DNA of 64,000 bases from the NCBI GenBank assembly GCA_016280635.1, contig JAEEHC010000052.1, forward strand, positions 1-64,000, read 5' to 3'. Positions 52,764 to 61,603 of this stretch are shown here, piece by piece. Position numbers and translations under genes: made by a program. Under the pieces are notes generated by a model. That model saw only the letters and a program-made list of their open reading frames with translations, did no database searches and was not told the origin of the DNA. The DNA comes from Erysipelotrichaceae bacterium. GTDB taxonomy: Bacteria; Bacillota_I; Bacilli_A; Erysipelotrichales; Erysipelotrichaceae. The number at the start of each line of letters is the position of its first letter. The stretch's first letter is position 1.

Positions 52764-53549
52764 ATGGAGATTACATTAATGCAGGCTGTACTGATTACCG
52801 TGTTCAGCGTGCTGTCCAACCTGATGTTCCCGTTACTGGGCGACATCGGCGGTTACTTTGGAATCGGCAGACCGTTAATTGCCGGTACCATCGTTGGTCT
52901 CATTCTCGGTGATGTCAAAACCGGTATGATGATCGGTGCTACCCTTAATGCCGTTTATATGAACTCCCAGGCAGTTGGCAACGTCATGTCATCCGATGTC
53001 ACCATGGCCGGTTACACAGCTACGGCTCTGGCTATGGCCGGCGGCAGTGATACTGCCATGGCTCTGGCCCTGTCCATTCCGATCGGCATTTTCGGTGCTT
53101 TGCTGTTTACTGCACAGAATGCCGTATGCGTATTCGTCTGCCATTGGTGTGACAGGTATGCAGCTGAAGGCAACACAAAGAAGATGTGGCTCTACGGCAT
53201 CATCATTCCGGCTGTTATCTTCAATATCATCCGTTTCGCCACGACCTTCCCGGTCATTTACTACGGCGCTCAGTATTCAGCAGCCATTGAGGCCTGGATG
53301 CCTGAAGTAGTTACCAATGCCATGGGCGTTGTCGGCGGAATCCTGCCGGCCGTTGGTATGGCATTGCTGCTGAAGGTCATGGTTACCAAGCCTTCACACT
53401 GGTGCTTCTTCCTGTTCGGCTTTGTTGCCTTTGCCGTCTTGGGAATCGGATCCGTCCCGTTAACAATTCTGGCCATTGGTCTTGCTGTCGTTCTTGACAG
53501 TGTCAGAAGCCAGAATACTCCAGTAGATTCACTGGAAAGTCTGGAATAG
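52764..53549 (+). CDS. PTS mannose/fructose/sorbose-family IIC subunit
   Basis: 261 residues, multi-pass. GDIGGYFGIGRPLIAGTIVG and GDVKTGMMIGATLNAVYM are typical of IIC. With IID it forms the membrane channel for the sugar. The RBS AAGGAGAG precedes the ATG. Located 29 bases after IIB and 12 before IID. Confidence 0.95.
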   Translation: MEITLMQAVLITVFSVLSNLMFPLLGDIGGYFGIGRPLIAGTIVGLILGDVKTGMMIGATLNAVYMNSQAVGNVMSSDVTMAGYTATALAMAGGSDTAMALALSIPIGIFGALLFTAQNAVCVFVCHWCDRYAAEGNTKKMWLYGIIIPAVIFNIIRFATTFPVIYYGAQYSAAIEAWMPEVVTNAMGVVGGILPAVGMALLLKVMVTKPSHWCFFLFGFVAFAVLGIGSVPLTILAIGLAVVLDSVRSQNTPVDSLESLE

Positions 53550-53561
53550 GAGGAACGAACA

Positions 53562-54383
53562 ATGTCAGAAAGAAATTACAAGTTAACTGATGCTGATCTC
53601 AGAAAATCATGGTTCACCTGGATTATGTTTGACTGCTGTTCAAACAACTGGGAAAGAATGCAGAACATTGACTGGGCACTGGCAATGGCTCCGACCTTAA
53701 GAAAGCTTTATCCTAATGATGATAAGGCCTTCGCGGACAGACTGACTGCTCACATGGAATTTTTCAACACTCAGCCGACTGTTGGCTGTGCCATCCTGGG
53801 TATCGTCAATGCCATGGAAGAAGAAAAGGCTGCCGGTAAGGAAATTCCTTCTGAAGCCATCTCTTCTGTCAAGTCATCAATGATGGGTCCCTTAGCCGGT
53901 ATCGGTGACTCCGTCATGAACTCACTGATCGAAGTCATCCTGATGTCCATCGCCATGACTCTGGCATATCAGGGCAATGTCTTCGGACCGATTCTGTACA
54001 TGATCACCTGGGTTCCGATCTCTGTCGGCATTTCCTGGTTCTTAATGAAGCGGGGCTATGAATTAGGCGTTGATTCCATCTCTGTTCTTAACGGCGCCGC
54101 CATGAACAGACTTGTTGAAGGCCTGACAACTGTTGGTCTGGTCGTTATCGGCGGTCTGACAGCTACTTATGTCGCTCTGTCAACTACTTTACAGATCAAT
54201 GTCGTTGATGCTGATTCCACGGCTGTTCAGGGAGTTCTCGACAGCATCCTGCCGGGTCTGTTACCGTTAAGCATAACCCTGTTCTGCTACTGGCTGCTGA
54301 CCAAGAAGAAGGTATCACCGATGGTGCTGATCCTTATCCTCTTTGTTGTCGGTACACTCTTATCAGTATTAGGAATCTGCTAA
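53562..54383 (+). CDS. PTS mannose-family IID subunit
   Basis: 273 residues, the usual length. The conserved N-terminal block LRKSWFTWIMFDCCSNNWERMQ... and NTQPTVGCAILGI, then MMGPLAGIGDSVMNSL, define IID. The C-terminus is hydrophobic. It completes the IIC-IID membrane complex. A strong terminator follows, so the downstream genes may be expressed at a lower level. Confidence 0.95.
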   Translation: MSERNYKLTDADLRKSWFTWIMFDCCSNNWERMQNIDWALAMAPTLRKLYPNDDKAFADRLTAHMEFFNTQPTVGCAILGIVNAMEEEKAAGKEIPSEAISSVKSSMMGPLAGIGDSVMNSLIEVILMSIAMTLAYQGNVFGPILYMITWVPISVGISWFLMKRGYELGVDSISVLNGAAMNRLVEGLTTVGLVVIGGLTATYVALSTTLQINVVDADSTAVQGVLDSILPGLLPLSITLFCYWLLTKKKVSPMVLILILFVVGTLLSVLGIC

Positions 54384-54395
54384 AAATGCATAATT

Positions 54396-54432
54396 ATGGC
54401 GGGTATCAGGATACTGATATCCGCCATTTTTT
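54396..54432 (+). terminator. Strong hairpin terminator inside the PTS locus
   Basis: ATGGCGGGTATCAG pairs with CTGATATCCGCCAT (14 bp, one G-T) around GATA, followed by TTTTTT. It separates the transporter genes from the enzymes, probably as a partial terminator. Confidence 0.85.
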
Positions 54433-54446
54433 ACAGGAGGTCACTT

Positions 54447-55622
54447 ATGTTGAATTTTACTTTCCAGAATCCCTGTAAGATCATCTTTGGTAAAGATGAG
54501 CAGAAGCAGGTAGGCAAACTCGTAAAAGAGTATTCCAGCCGTGTCCTGATGGTATACGGGCGTAACAGCATCAAGGCAAGCGGACTCTACGACCAGATCT
54601 GCGATGCTCTGAAGGCTGAAGGAATTGAATTTGTGGAACTGTCCGGAGTAAAAGGCAATCCGGAGATGGATCTCGTCTATAAGGGAATCGATCTTTGCCG
54701 AAAGAACGATCTGGACTTCGTGTTGGCAGTAGGCGGCGGCAGTGTAATCGACACCGGCAAGGCCATCTCGGTAGGCGTCCCTTATGATGGCGACGTCTGG
54801 GATTTCTATCTGCGCAAAACCAAGCCTTTGAAGGCTCTGCCCATAGGAACGGTTCTGACCGTTGTCGGGGCCGGATCAGAAATGAGCTGCAGTAATGTCG
54901 TAACCAAGGCTGATGAAAAGCTGAAGAGAGACTTTGACAATCAGGTCATCATCCCGAAGTTCTCGATTCTCAACCCGGAACTGACCTATACCGTTTCCCG
55001 TTATCAGACCGCCTGCGGCAGCTTTGACGCCCTCTCCCATGTCATGGAAAGATACTTTACTCAGGTAGAACATACTGATGTAACCGACAGGCTGTGTGAA
55101 GCGCTCATGAAGACTATCGTTACCTTCACTCCGCTTATCCAACAGCAGCCGGATAATTACGATTACCGCGCTGAAGTCATGTGGGCAGCAACGCTGGCAC
55201 AGAATAACCTGATGTCAACCGGTCGGGATGGTGACTGGGCCTGCCATAAGATTGAACATGAACTGTCCGGTGAATATGACATTGCTCATGGTGAAGGCCT
55301 GGCAATGCTGTATCCTTCCTGGATAAGATATGTCTATAAGAGCAATCCTGAACGCATCAGGCAGTTTGGACGCCGTGTCTTCGATATTGACCTGGCTGGC
55401 TACGATGATGATGCTGCCTGTCTGAAGGTTGCTGACGCAATGGAAGATTTTGAGAAGAAGATCGGTCTGAAAACCGACCTGAGTTCACTGGAACTTGACG
55501 GGGAAAAGGCCAGAATGCTGGCAGAAAGATGCTGCTGGAATTCTCCCACCAAGGGCAAGTTCAGAAAACTGGATGCCGCAAGCATTGCTGAACTGCTGAT
55601 GCTGGCATCAGAAAAGAGGTAA
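54447..55622 (+). CDS. Iron-containing alcohol dehydrogenase (BdhA/YqhD type)
   Basis: 391 residues from the ATG at 54447 (AGGAGG just upstream); open codons before it lie in the terminator. LNFTFQNPCKIIFGK at the start, GGGSVIDTGKAIS (NAD-binding) and HKIEHELSGEYDIAHGEG (metal-binding His) identify the family. It reduces aldehydes or oxidises alcohols with NAD(P)H. In this locus it probably acts on a PTS sugar derivative or handles redox balance. No promoter is visible, so it depends on read-through. Confidence 0.92.
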   Translation: MLNFTFQNPCKIIFGKDEQKQVGKLVKEYSSRVLMVYGRNSIKASGLYDQICDALKAEGIEFVELSGVKGNPEMDLVYKGIDLCRKNDLDFVLAVGGGSVIDTGKAISVGVPYDGDVWDFYLRKTKPLKALPIGTVLTVVGAGSEMSCSNVVTKADEKLKRDFDNQVIIPKFSILNPELTYTVSRYQTACGSFDALSHVMERYFTQVEHTDVTDRLCEALMKTIVTFTPLIQQQPDNYDYRAEVMWAATLAQNNLMSTGRDGDWACHKIEHELSGEYDIAHGEGLAMLYPSWIRYVYKSNPERIRQFGRRVFDIDLAGYDDDAACLKVADAMEDFEKKIGLKTDLSSLELDGEKARMLAERCCWNSPTKGKFRKLDAASIAELLMLASEKR

Positions 55623-55626
55623 GTAA

Positions 55627-56703
55627 ATGTTATCGTGCATTTTAAGAGAAGATAAGGTTAGCAGAAGCATTATTGATAACCGCAAGGAAACATTCAAACA
55701 ACTTTTAGAATATTATTGCAAGGATACCGGCCGATTTAATGAAATCGTCATCGTTGGTTCCGGTTCGAGTTTTACTTCGACAACAGCTGCCTTTCAGACA
55801 GTTGAAAGATTCAGTGGTATCTGTACCAATGCCATGATGCCTAATCTGTTCATCAATAAGGTAGCCTATAATCCGAATGCTTTATATGTATTCATTTCCC
55901 AAACCGGTTCATCAGCCCTGACTCAGGCCGGTGTCATCCGGGCCAGAGAGCATGGCTGCGTAACTTTGGCAGTAAGTGAGGCTCCGGATACCAAGGTGGC
56001 CAGTGAAGCGGAACTGTTTGTCAACATGGGAGCAGGCTTTGAGGAATACGGTCAGAGAACCATTGGTTTCTGCGCTACCGTTTTAACAGAAATGCTGATG
56101 GGTCTGGAACTTGGTCTGGCTAACGGTCATCTCAGCCAGCAGGAATATGATGCCTATATTGATGAGGCCTACAGGATGTGCGACAATGTCCCCAAGGTTA
56201 TTGAGGCATCAGACAAGTGGCTGGCTGCTCATCTGGAAAACCTGTCAAGCGGTGATAATTTCATGCTGTTTGGACCCAAGAGTCTTTACGGTATTGCCCT
56301 TGAGGGTGCTCTGAAGATGCTGGAAGTTGTCAAGAAGTTTGGCGCTGTCGGCTATGAGATGGATGACGGACTGCATGGTCCTAACATGGGCATGACGGAT
56401 AAAACAAGAGTCATTGTTTTATCTGACGGTGTTTCCGATCAGCCGCTGGCTCAGGGAATTGCCAGATATGTTAAGAATGAAGTAGGTACTGCCTATATTG
56501 TTGGAAAGAATGTCATCGATGATAGCGATTTTGAATTGAATTTTGTCACAGAAAATTTCCTTTCTCTGGAATTCGCTCCCTTTGTACAGCTTCTTTCTTA
56601 CCGACTGGCAGAATATCTCGGGGTTGAAGTGCCGCTGTTCAAGGATCTGGTATTACCGGATCAGAAGTATTTCAACACCCATACTGAACACCTTGGTAAA
56701 TAG
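55627..56703 (+). CDS. SIS-domain sugar-phosphate isomerase/deglycase (GlmS-C/FrlB/GfrF-like)
   Basis: 358 residues with two SIS domains (about 30-165 and 190-340). EIVIVGSGSSFTSTTAAFQ and FISQTGSSALTQAGV form the first sugar-phosphate site; LFGPKSLYGIALEGALKMLEV and EMDDGLHGPNMGM belong to the second. The layout matches the isomerase half of GlmS and the deglycases for fructoselysine/glucoselysine phosphate. The PTS genes upstream suggest an amino sugar or Amadori product as substrate (inference). It starts four bases after the dehydrogenase. Confidence 0.88.
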   Translation: MLSCILREDKVSRSIIDNRKETFKQLLEYYCKDTGRFNEIVIVGSGSSFTSTTAAFQTVERFSGICTNAMMPNLFINKVAYNPNALYVFISQTGSSALTQAGVIRAREHGCVTLAVSEAPDTKVASEAELFVNMGAGFEEYGQRTIGFCATVLTEMLMGLELGLANGHLSQQEYDAYIDEAYRMCDNVPKVIEASDKWLAAHLENLSSGDNFMLFGPKSLYGIALEGALKMLEVVKKFGAVGYEMDDGLHGPNMGMTDKTRVIVLSDGVSDQPLAQGIARYVKNEVGTAYIVGKNVIDDSDFELNFVTENFLSLEFAPFVQLLSYRLAEYLGVEVPLFKDLVLPDQKYFNTHTEHLGK

Positions 56704-56725
56704 GTAGGTACATTAACGACACAAC

Positions 56726-56766
56726 AAAAGGGAGATGAACAGTTTAACTGATCGGTCTCCCTTTTC
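56726..56766. terminator. Bidirectional terminator between SIS and HAD genes
   Basis: AAAAGGGAGA and TCTCCCTTTT pair around 20 bases; T-runs exist on both strands. Confidence 0.8.
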
Positions 56767-56781
56767 AATTGAGAACATTAT

Positions 56782-57585
56782 TTAGTCAAGTATTCTGTCG
56801 ATAGCTTCAGCGACTCCATTTTCATTATTTGAGGCGACTGTATGTTCACAGATCTGCCTGACAAAGTCGCTGGCATTGGCCATCGCAAATGAATGGCGGG
56901 CAAAGGAGAGCATAGTAAGGTCATTATCGGAGTCGCCAATGGCGGCGACGTTTTCCCGGCTGATGTCCAGACGGTGGCAGAGCCACTTCAAAGCTGCGCC
57001 TTTGGATGACATCCGGTCATTGACCTCCAAAGCTCCCCCAGCGGTATCCATGACATTGAGGCCGATGAATTCGCCCTGCAGCTGCAGTACCTTCGGTTCA
57101 TTTTCCTCCAAGGTCCTGATGGCGATCTTTTCCAGGGAGAAATCCTCACGGTCGAGAAGATCATAGAGGTTGCGGACATAGCGTCCTCGGGGATTGCGGA
57201 CCATCGGAAAACGGATGGCGATGTCGTTGATGTTGCGGCCGCTGTAGTAAAAGTCATCACCGCTTTCAAAGCCGATCCAGACATCCATGCCTTCCAGAGC
57301 TTCCAGAAAGCTCTTAGCCATTTCCTTGTTCATTGACTGATGAAAGATGATCTGGCGGGTGCGCAGGTCGATTACCCGGGCACCGTTGGAGATGATTGCA
57401 TAATTAAGGCCGAGATCCAATACCTGTTGTGGAAGCACGACCAGCGGCCGGCCGGAAGCGATTACGACCTCAATACCGCTGTTGGCAGCTCGCTGAACCG
57501 CGGTCAGGTCAGTATCGCTGATGCTTTTGTCATCTCTTAACAGTGTTCCGTCCATGTCAATGGCCAGCAGTTTAACTTCACCCAT
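56782..57585 (-). CDS. Cof-type HAD-IIB phosphatase
   Basis: 267 residues from the ATG at 57585 (a TTG start at 57609 would add eight residues). Motif I is LLAIDMDGTLL, motif II is VVIASGRP, and motifs III/IV are SKGAALKWLC and VAAIGDSDNDLTML. The Cof family removes phosphate from sugar phosphates, nucleotides or pyridoxal phosphate. It is a single-gene unit sharing a terminator with the SIS gene. Confidence 0.95.
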   Translation of the reverse strand: MGEVKLLAIDMDGTLLRDDKSISDTDLTAVQRAANSGIEVVIASGRPLVVLPQQVLDLGLNYAIISNGARVIDLRTRQIIFHQSMNKEMAKSFLEALEGMDVWIGFESGDDFYYSGRNINDIAIRFPMVRNPRGRYVRNLYDLLDREDFSLEKIAIRTLEENEPKVLQLQGEFIGLNVMDTAGGALEVNDRMSSKGAALKWLCHRLDISRENVAAIGDSDNDLTMLSFARHSFAMANASDFVRQICEHTVASNNENGVAEAIDRILD

Positions 57586-57704
57586 GTCGCTTGCCTTTAT
57601 CCCTTCCAATTTATTCTATTATACACTAAAGCAGTATCTCGGGCATCTTGTGTGATAGAGCGCTTCAACGAAAAATTCAATCAACGCACTTTTATACAAA
57701 CTTC

Positions 57705-57735
57705 TTGCATTACCGCCGATATGTGTTAATATAAT
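57705..57735 (+). promoter_or_regulatory. Promoter of the pyrR-uraA operon
   Basis: TTGCAT at 57705-57710 and TATAAT at 57730-57735 with a 19-base spacer, a little long. Confidence 0.55.
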
Positions 57736-57751
57736 ACCAATGAACTTTAAG

Positions 57752-57767
57752 ACGGTGCAGAGACGCC
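57752..57767 (+). promoter_or_regulatory. Candidate PyrR-binding loop in the leader
   Basis: A short stem GGTG/CGCC presents the loop CAGAGA, which fits the CNGNGA core of PyrR-bound anti-antiterminators. An antiterminator may form through TTTGC (57774-57778) and GCAAA (57799-57803). Confidence 0.5.
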
Positions 57768-57801
57768 GGCAAGTTTGCGCAGTTATGGTTTTTTGCGAGC
57801 A

Positions 57802-57831
57802 AATCCTGTCGGTGCGACAGGATTTTTTTCA
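57802..57831 (+). terminator. Attenuator terminator before pyrR
   Basis: AATCCTGTC and GACAGGATT pair around GGTGC, followed by TTTTTT. It lies between promoter and pyrR, so it must be conditional: with high UMP, PyrR would favour this hairpin. Confidence 0.85.
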
Positions 57832-57842
57832 GGGAGAGCATT

Positions 57843-58379
57843 ATGAAACTGAAATCGCAGATCATGAATGAAGAAGACATCAACCGGACGCTGATCAGGC
57901 TGGCCCATCAGATCCTGGAAAAGAATAACGGAGCGCAAGAGCTCTGCCTGATAGGCATTAAGACCCGTGGAGTCCCGCTGGCTTTACGCATCGCCGCAAA
58001 CATTGAAAAAATCGAACATGTAAAGGTTGAAACCGGAGTTTTGGATATCACTCTCTACCGTGATGATCTGAGCAGGATTAATCCCGATCCGGTAGTCAGT
58101 CAGTCGCATGTTCCTTTTTCAATAGAGGATAAGACCGTTGTTCTGGTCGACGATGTCATTTTCACCGGACGGACCGCCAGGGCGGCTCTGGATGCCCTGA
58201 TGGCTCTGGGCAGACCGAAAAAGGTTCAGCTGGTAGAACTGATCGATAGGGGCCACAGTGAACTGCCGATCAAGGCCAATTACGTAGGGAAGAACATTCC
58301 CACATCATTGAATGAGGTTGTCGCCGTACAGCTTCAGGAAACCGATGGTGTGAACAGTGTTGTCATATACGAACTTTAA
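57843..58379 (+). CDS. pyrR: Bifunctional pyr operon regulator / uracil phosphoribosyltransferase
   Basis: 178 residues, full length. MKLKSQIMNEEDINRTL at the start, GIKTRGVPLALRIA and the PRPP loop VVLVDDVIFTGRTARAALDAL identify PyrR. It binds leader RNA in response to UMP and also makes UMP from uracil weakly. The leader directly upstream carries the attenuator. Followed by the uracil permease 13 bases later. Confidence 0.95.
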   Translation: MKLKSQIMNEEDINRTLIRLAHQILEKNNGAQELCLIGIKTRGVPLALRIAANIEKIEHVKVETGVLDITLYRDDLSRINPDPVVSQSHVPFSIEDKTVVLVDDVIFTGRTARAALDALMALGRPKKVQLVELIDRGHSELPIKANYVGKNIPTSLNEVVAVQLQETDGVNSVVIYEL

Positions 58380-58392
58380 GGAGGGATAAGAA

Positions 58393-59688
58393 ATGACACA
58401 GAAAAACGATTCACAGAGATTTGAAAGCTATCTTCCGCAACAGACACCGCCGTTAGGCAAACTGCTGCTATATGCCATCCAGCAGGTCATCGTCATGTTT
58501 CCGGCAACCATCACCGTTGCCCTGATCACCAAATTCCCGGTCAGCACCACGATCTTTGCCAGCGGTATCGCAACCGTCGTGTTCACCATTCTTACCAAAG
58601 GAAAGCTTCCCATGTACTACGGCAGTTCCTTCGCTTATCTAAGCGCTGTACTGGGACTGGCCTGCACTGAGCTGGGCTGCACTGTTGATGAACTGCCGAT
58701 CGTCTTACCGGTTGAAGTAATCGGCAAGGCTCAGTTCGGTATCGTCTTAAGTGGTTTTGTTTCCATCTTTGCCGGCCTTCTGGTCAGAAAACTGGGGAAT
58801 GACATTCTGCAGAGATTCCTTCCTCCAGTCGTAACTGGAAGTGTCGCAGCTGCCATCGGCTTATCACTGGCTACTAACGCTGTCAGCGACTTCGGCATCA
58901 AGACGCAGAACTGGTCATACATCACTGTCGCCGTCGTAACCCTGATCAGCATCGTTCTGGCTACCAGATATCTTAAGGGCTTCATCGGTCAGCTCTCATT
59001 GCTGATTGGTACCGCTGCCGGCTGCCTTGTTGCTGCCTGCTTCCATTTCACCGGCATTGATACCGGACTGTTCAGAGAGATCGCGGAAGAAGCCGTTGCC
59101 GGTCTGGCAACCTTCGGACCTCTGACCGTTCCGCTGTTCAACCTGCCGATTCCCAATACCGCTGCCCTTAGCATCATCCCGATCGCTCTGGCCACCATTC
59201 CGGAATCATCCGCTCATACCATTCAGCTTGACGCCATCATTAAGAACGCTACCGGTGAGGAAACCGGCATCAAGGATATGCTGGACAAGGATCTGATCGG
59301 TGACGGCATCTGCGACATGGTCTCCGGCTTTGTCGGCGGCCCGGCCGGCACTAACTATGGCGAGAACATCTCCGTCATGGCCATCACCAAGGTCTTCTCC
59401 ACCAAGGTCATGGTCGTAGCCGGCATCATGGCAATGATCATCTCCTTCTTCAAGCCGCTGATCGGCGTGATCTACGGCATCCCGCTGGCTGTCATCGGCG
59501 GTCTGGAAGTCTACCTGTTCGGCGCCATTGCCGTCCAGGGCATCATGATGCTCAAGGAAGTAAACTGGGGCGCCAAGGAAATCTCCATCGCCTCAATCGT
59601 GCTGATCGTCGGCATGGTCGACATCGGCCTGGCTGCCATCCTTGGTCTGTCCTTAAGCTTCGTTCTGTCATTCGGCAGAAAGGACTAA
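58393..59688 (+). CDS. Uracil permease (UraA/PyrP, NCS2 family)
   Basis: 431 residues, about 14 membrane segments. LPMYYGSSFAYLSAVLG, VTGSVAAAIGLSLA, ATIPESSAHTIQLDAI and GGPAGTNYGENISVMAITKV are NCS2 motifs. It imports uracil with protons. Co-transcribed with pyrR and hence under pyrimidine control. The RBS AAGGAGGGA precedes the ATG. Confidence 0.95.
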   Translation: MTQKNDSQRFESYLPQQTPPLGKLLLYAIQQVIVMFPATITVALITKFPVSTTIFASGIATVVFTILTKGKLPMYYGSSFAYLSAVLGLACTELGCTVDELPIVLPVEVIGKAQFGIVLSGFVSIFAGLLVRKLGNDILQRFLPPVVTGSVAAAIGLSLATNAVSDFGIKTQNWSYITVAVVTLISIVLATRYLKGFIGQLSLLIGTAAGCLVAACFHFTGIDTGLFREIAEEAVAGLATFGPLTVPLFNLPIPNTAALSIIPIALATIPESSAHTIQLDAIIKNATGEETGIKDMLDKDLIGDGICDMVSGFVGGPAGTNYGENISVMAITKVFSTKVMVVAGIMAMIISFFKPLIGVIYGIPLAVIGGLEVYLFGAIAVQGIMMLKEVNWGAKEISIASIVLIVGMVDIGLAAILGLSLSFVLSFGRKD

Positions 59689-59698
59689 ATAACACAAT

Positions 59699-59733
59699 AA
59701 AGGAAGTCGGAACAGTTATCCGGCTTCCTTTTT
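59699..59733. terminator. Bidirectional terminator between uraA and cutC
   Basis: AAAGGAAGTCGG and CCGGCTTCCTTT pair with one mismatch, followed by TT; works for both strands. Confidence 0.8.
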
Positions 59734-59752
59734 GCTGGCATGAAGGCATTCT

Positions 59753-60481
59753 TCAGCGATTGCGGATGTGAGAAATGGCGGTCAGAATGCTGATGAGCGT
59801 TTCCTCATCGACTGCCTGATATGAGGTGTTGGGATCGGTTGGATCATGGATGCGCCGGGAAGCAGAGCAGTGGACCTGCCGCAGACCGGTGGTCTGAAGC
59901 AGCTCGGCGACATTATCGGCTCTTACCCCGCCGCCGGGTAATATCTGGATCAACCCGTCATAACGGATGGCCAGCCTCCTTAATAAGGGAGCGCCGTTAA
60001 GAATGTGGGGATAATTGTTGCCGCCGGAAGTCAGAACTCTGTCGACACCAAGATCAACTAGTTCGCGGATGGCCTCAGGCATGTCGGTAAGGTCAAAGGC
60101 CTTGTGAAAGATGGCTTCCCGGTGATAGTTTTTGATCAGCCGGACCATTTTCTCGGTCTGTTTTTTATTGACGGTACAGTCCTCATTGAGAAAACCGAAT
60201 ACGATGCCGTCAGCCCCGGCCCTGAGCAGATCATCAGCCTGACAAAGCATCAGCTGAAAATCGTCATCGCTGTAACAGAAACCGCCGGTACGGGTGCGAA
60301 CCATGCAGCAGACAGGCAGTGGAGTGATCTTCTTTGCTTCCTTCAGCAGAGCGGTATTCACGGTTAAACCGCCCAGTTCCAGAGCTGTATTGAGTTCAAT
60401 GCGGTCAATCGGCTGCCTGATGGCGGTTCTGACGTCATTCACTGTTCCGCAGCAGACTTCAATGGTGATGTTGTTGAGCAT
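59753..60481 (-). CDS. cutC: CutC family protein
   Basis: 242 residues. EVCCGTVNDVRTAIRQPIDRIELNTALELGG... (start), VCCMVRTRTGGFCYSDDDF, GADGIVFGFL and VLTSGG are typical of CutC TIM-barrel proteins. They were linked to copper handling, but the molecular role is not settled. It is a single-gene unit on the minus strand, convergent with uraA. Confidence 0.93.
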   Translation of the reverse strand: MLNNITIEVCCGTVNDVRTAIRQPIDRIELNTALELGGLTVNTALLKEAKKITPLPVCCMVRTRTGGFCYSDDDFQLMLCQADDLLRAGADGIVFGFLNEDCTVNKKQTEKMVRLIKNYHREAIFHKAFDLTDMPEAIRELVDLGVDRVLTSGGNNYPHILNGAPLLRRLAIRYDGLIQILPGGGVRADNVAELLQTTGLRQVHCSASRRIHDPTDPNTSYQAVDEETLISILTAISHIRNR

Positions 60482-60557
60482 GGGGCACCTCCCGGTTACT
60501 ATATTTCATTCTAAGATAATTATGTGATAAAATAAACGGGAAAGGTGGTGATTAATC

Positions 60558-61124
60558 ATGACAGCATATCTCGTTGATTTCGAAAACGTCAAGTCTGACG
60601 GTCTGAACGGAATCGGCAACCTCAAGGAAAACGACCGTGTTTTCATCTTCTATAGTGTCAACGCTGACAAGATCACCTTCTCTCTGCATAAGAAGATCAA
60701 TGAATCGCAGGCTAAGATAAATTACTTCAAGGTGGAAGTCGGCAGCAAGAACGCCCTTGATTTCCAGCTGGTAAGTTATCTGGGCTATCTGATATGTGAA
60801 GATAAGAAGGATGAATACGTCATCGTCAGCAATGACCATGGCTTTGCCAGCGTCATTAAGTGGTGGCAGAAGCGCAATGTCAGGACCTCTCTGGTCGCGG
60901 ACCTGACCAAGCAGGATGTCATGCAGCGCGAGAAGGACATGTTCACTCAGGTAAGCAAGGCCGTTGAGGATGAGAAGGATGCCAAGCTCTGCACCGAGTA
61001 CATTCTCAAGTACAAGACCAAGCAGGGTCTCAATAACGCTCTGGCAAAGGTATACGGCACGACCAAGGGCGGCAAGCTGTACAATGCCATCAAGCCGCTG
61101 ATCTCCGATAAGAAGGGAAATTAA
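60558..61124 (+). CDS. NYN/PIN-domain protein (putative RNase)
   Basis: 188 residues. YLVDFENVKSDGLNGI places the acidic residues of the NYN/PIN fold near the N-terminus; NALDFQLVSYLGYLI and VIVSNDHGFASVIKWW supply the others (Asp/Asp-His). This fold is that of metal-dependent RNases. A C-terminal helical region (about 130-188, basic) may bind RNA. No toxin-antitoxin partner is adjacent, so a housekeeping RNA role is more likely. The RBS is AAAGGTGG. Confidence 0.85.
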   Translation: MTAYLVDFENVKSDGLNGIGNLKENDRVFIFYSVNADKITFSLHKKINESQAKINYFKVEVGSKNALDFQLVSYLGYLICEDKKDEYVIVSNDHGFASVIKWWQKRNVRTSLVADLTKQDVMQREKDMFTQVSKAVEDEKDAKLCTEYILKYKTKQGLNNALAKVYGTTKGGKLYNAIKPLISDKKGN

Positions 61125-61160
61125 GCGTTTTTGTGGCTGAAATGTACTGAAAAATCCGAT

Positions 61161-61180
61161 AAGCATTATTGAAAATGCTT
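61161..61180. promoter_or_regulatory. Inverted repeat upstream of the ytxG-like gene
   Basis: AAGCATT and AATGCTT separated by six bases, overlapping a TTGAAA and about 15 bases before TATAGT. Candidate operator. Confidence 0.4.
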
Positions 61181-61216
61181 ACATTTTGCGCTACTATAGT
61201 TATGAGGTAATGTTTT

Positions 61217-61603
61217 ATGGAAATTTTTGAAAAGATCAGCAGGGTATTCGGCCTGGTTTTGCCGATACTCGGCGTTATTGCCCTGATCATCCTGATCGTC
61301 CTGCTGGCTAAGATCAACAAGATCGTCTCCTCACTTGATACGACCGTTGGCTCCGCCAATCAGTCACTGGATCTGGTGAAAGGCTATCTCGGTGAGTTCA
61401 ATACCACTGTCAAGGCGGTCAACAACATGTCCATGTCCGTGGAAAGCGTCAGAGTGACCCTGTCGTCTCTGATCAGCAAGGCCATTAAGAAATGGGCACA
61501 GGAATACGAGACCATCAGAAACATGTTAACTTCGATCCTGGAAAATCTGACCAAGAAAGATAACGAAGTTACGATAGTTGAACAGAAAAAGGAGGAAAAT
61601 TAA
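61217..61603 (+). CDS. DUF948-like membrane protein (YtxG-like)
   Basis: 128 residues. One N-terminal membrane helix (about 13-33, VLPILGVIALIILIVLLA) precedes a long amphipathic coiled-coil region (about 35-110, SLDTTVGSANQSLDLVKGYL). This is the layout of DUF948/YtxG proteins. Gene order ytxG-ytxH-regulator is like the B. subtilis ytxGH region near ccpA. Function unknown; it probably lies at the membrane with the next protein. One base separates them (TAAATG). Confidence 0.8.
   Translation: MEIFEKISRVFGLVLPILGVIALIILIVLLAKINKIVSSLDTTVGSANQSLDLVKGYLGEFNTTVKAVNNMSMSVESVRVTLSSLISKAIKKWAQEYETIRNMLTSILENLTKKDNEVTIVEQKKEEN

Noticed and set aside
60558-61124. Toxin of a toxin-antitoxin pair (PIN/NYN fold)
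   Set aside because: No small antitoxin gene is adjacent, and the protein is longer than VapC toxins.
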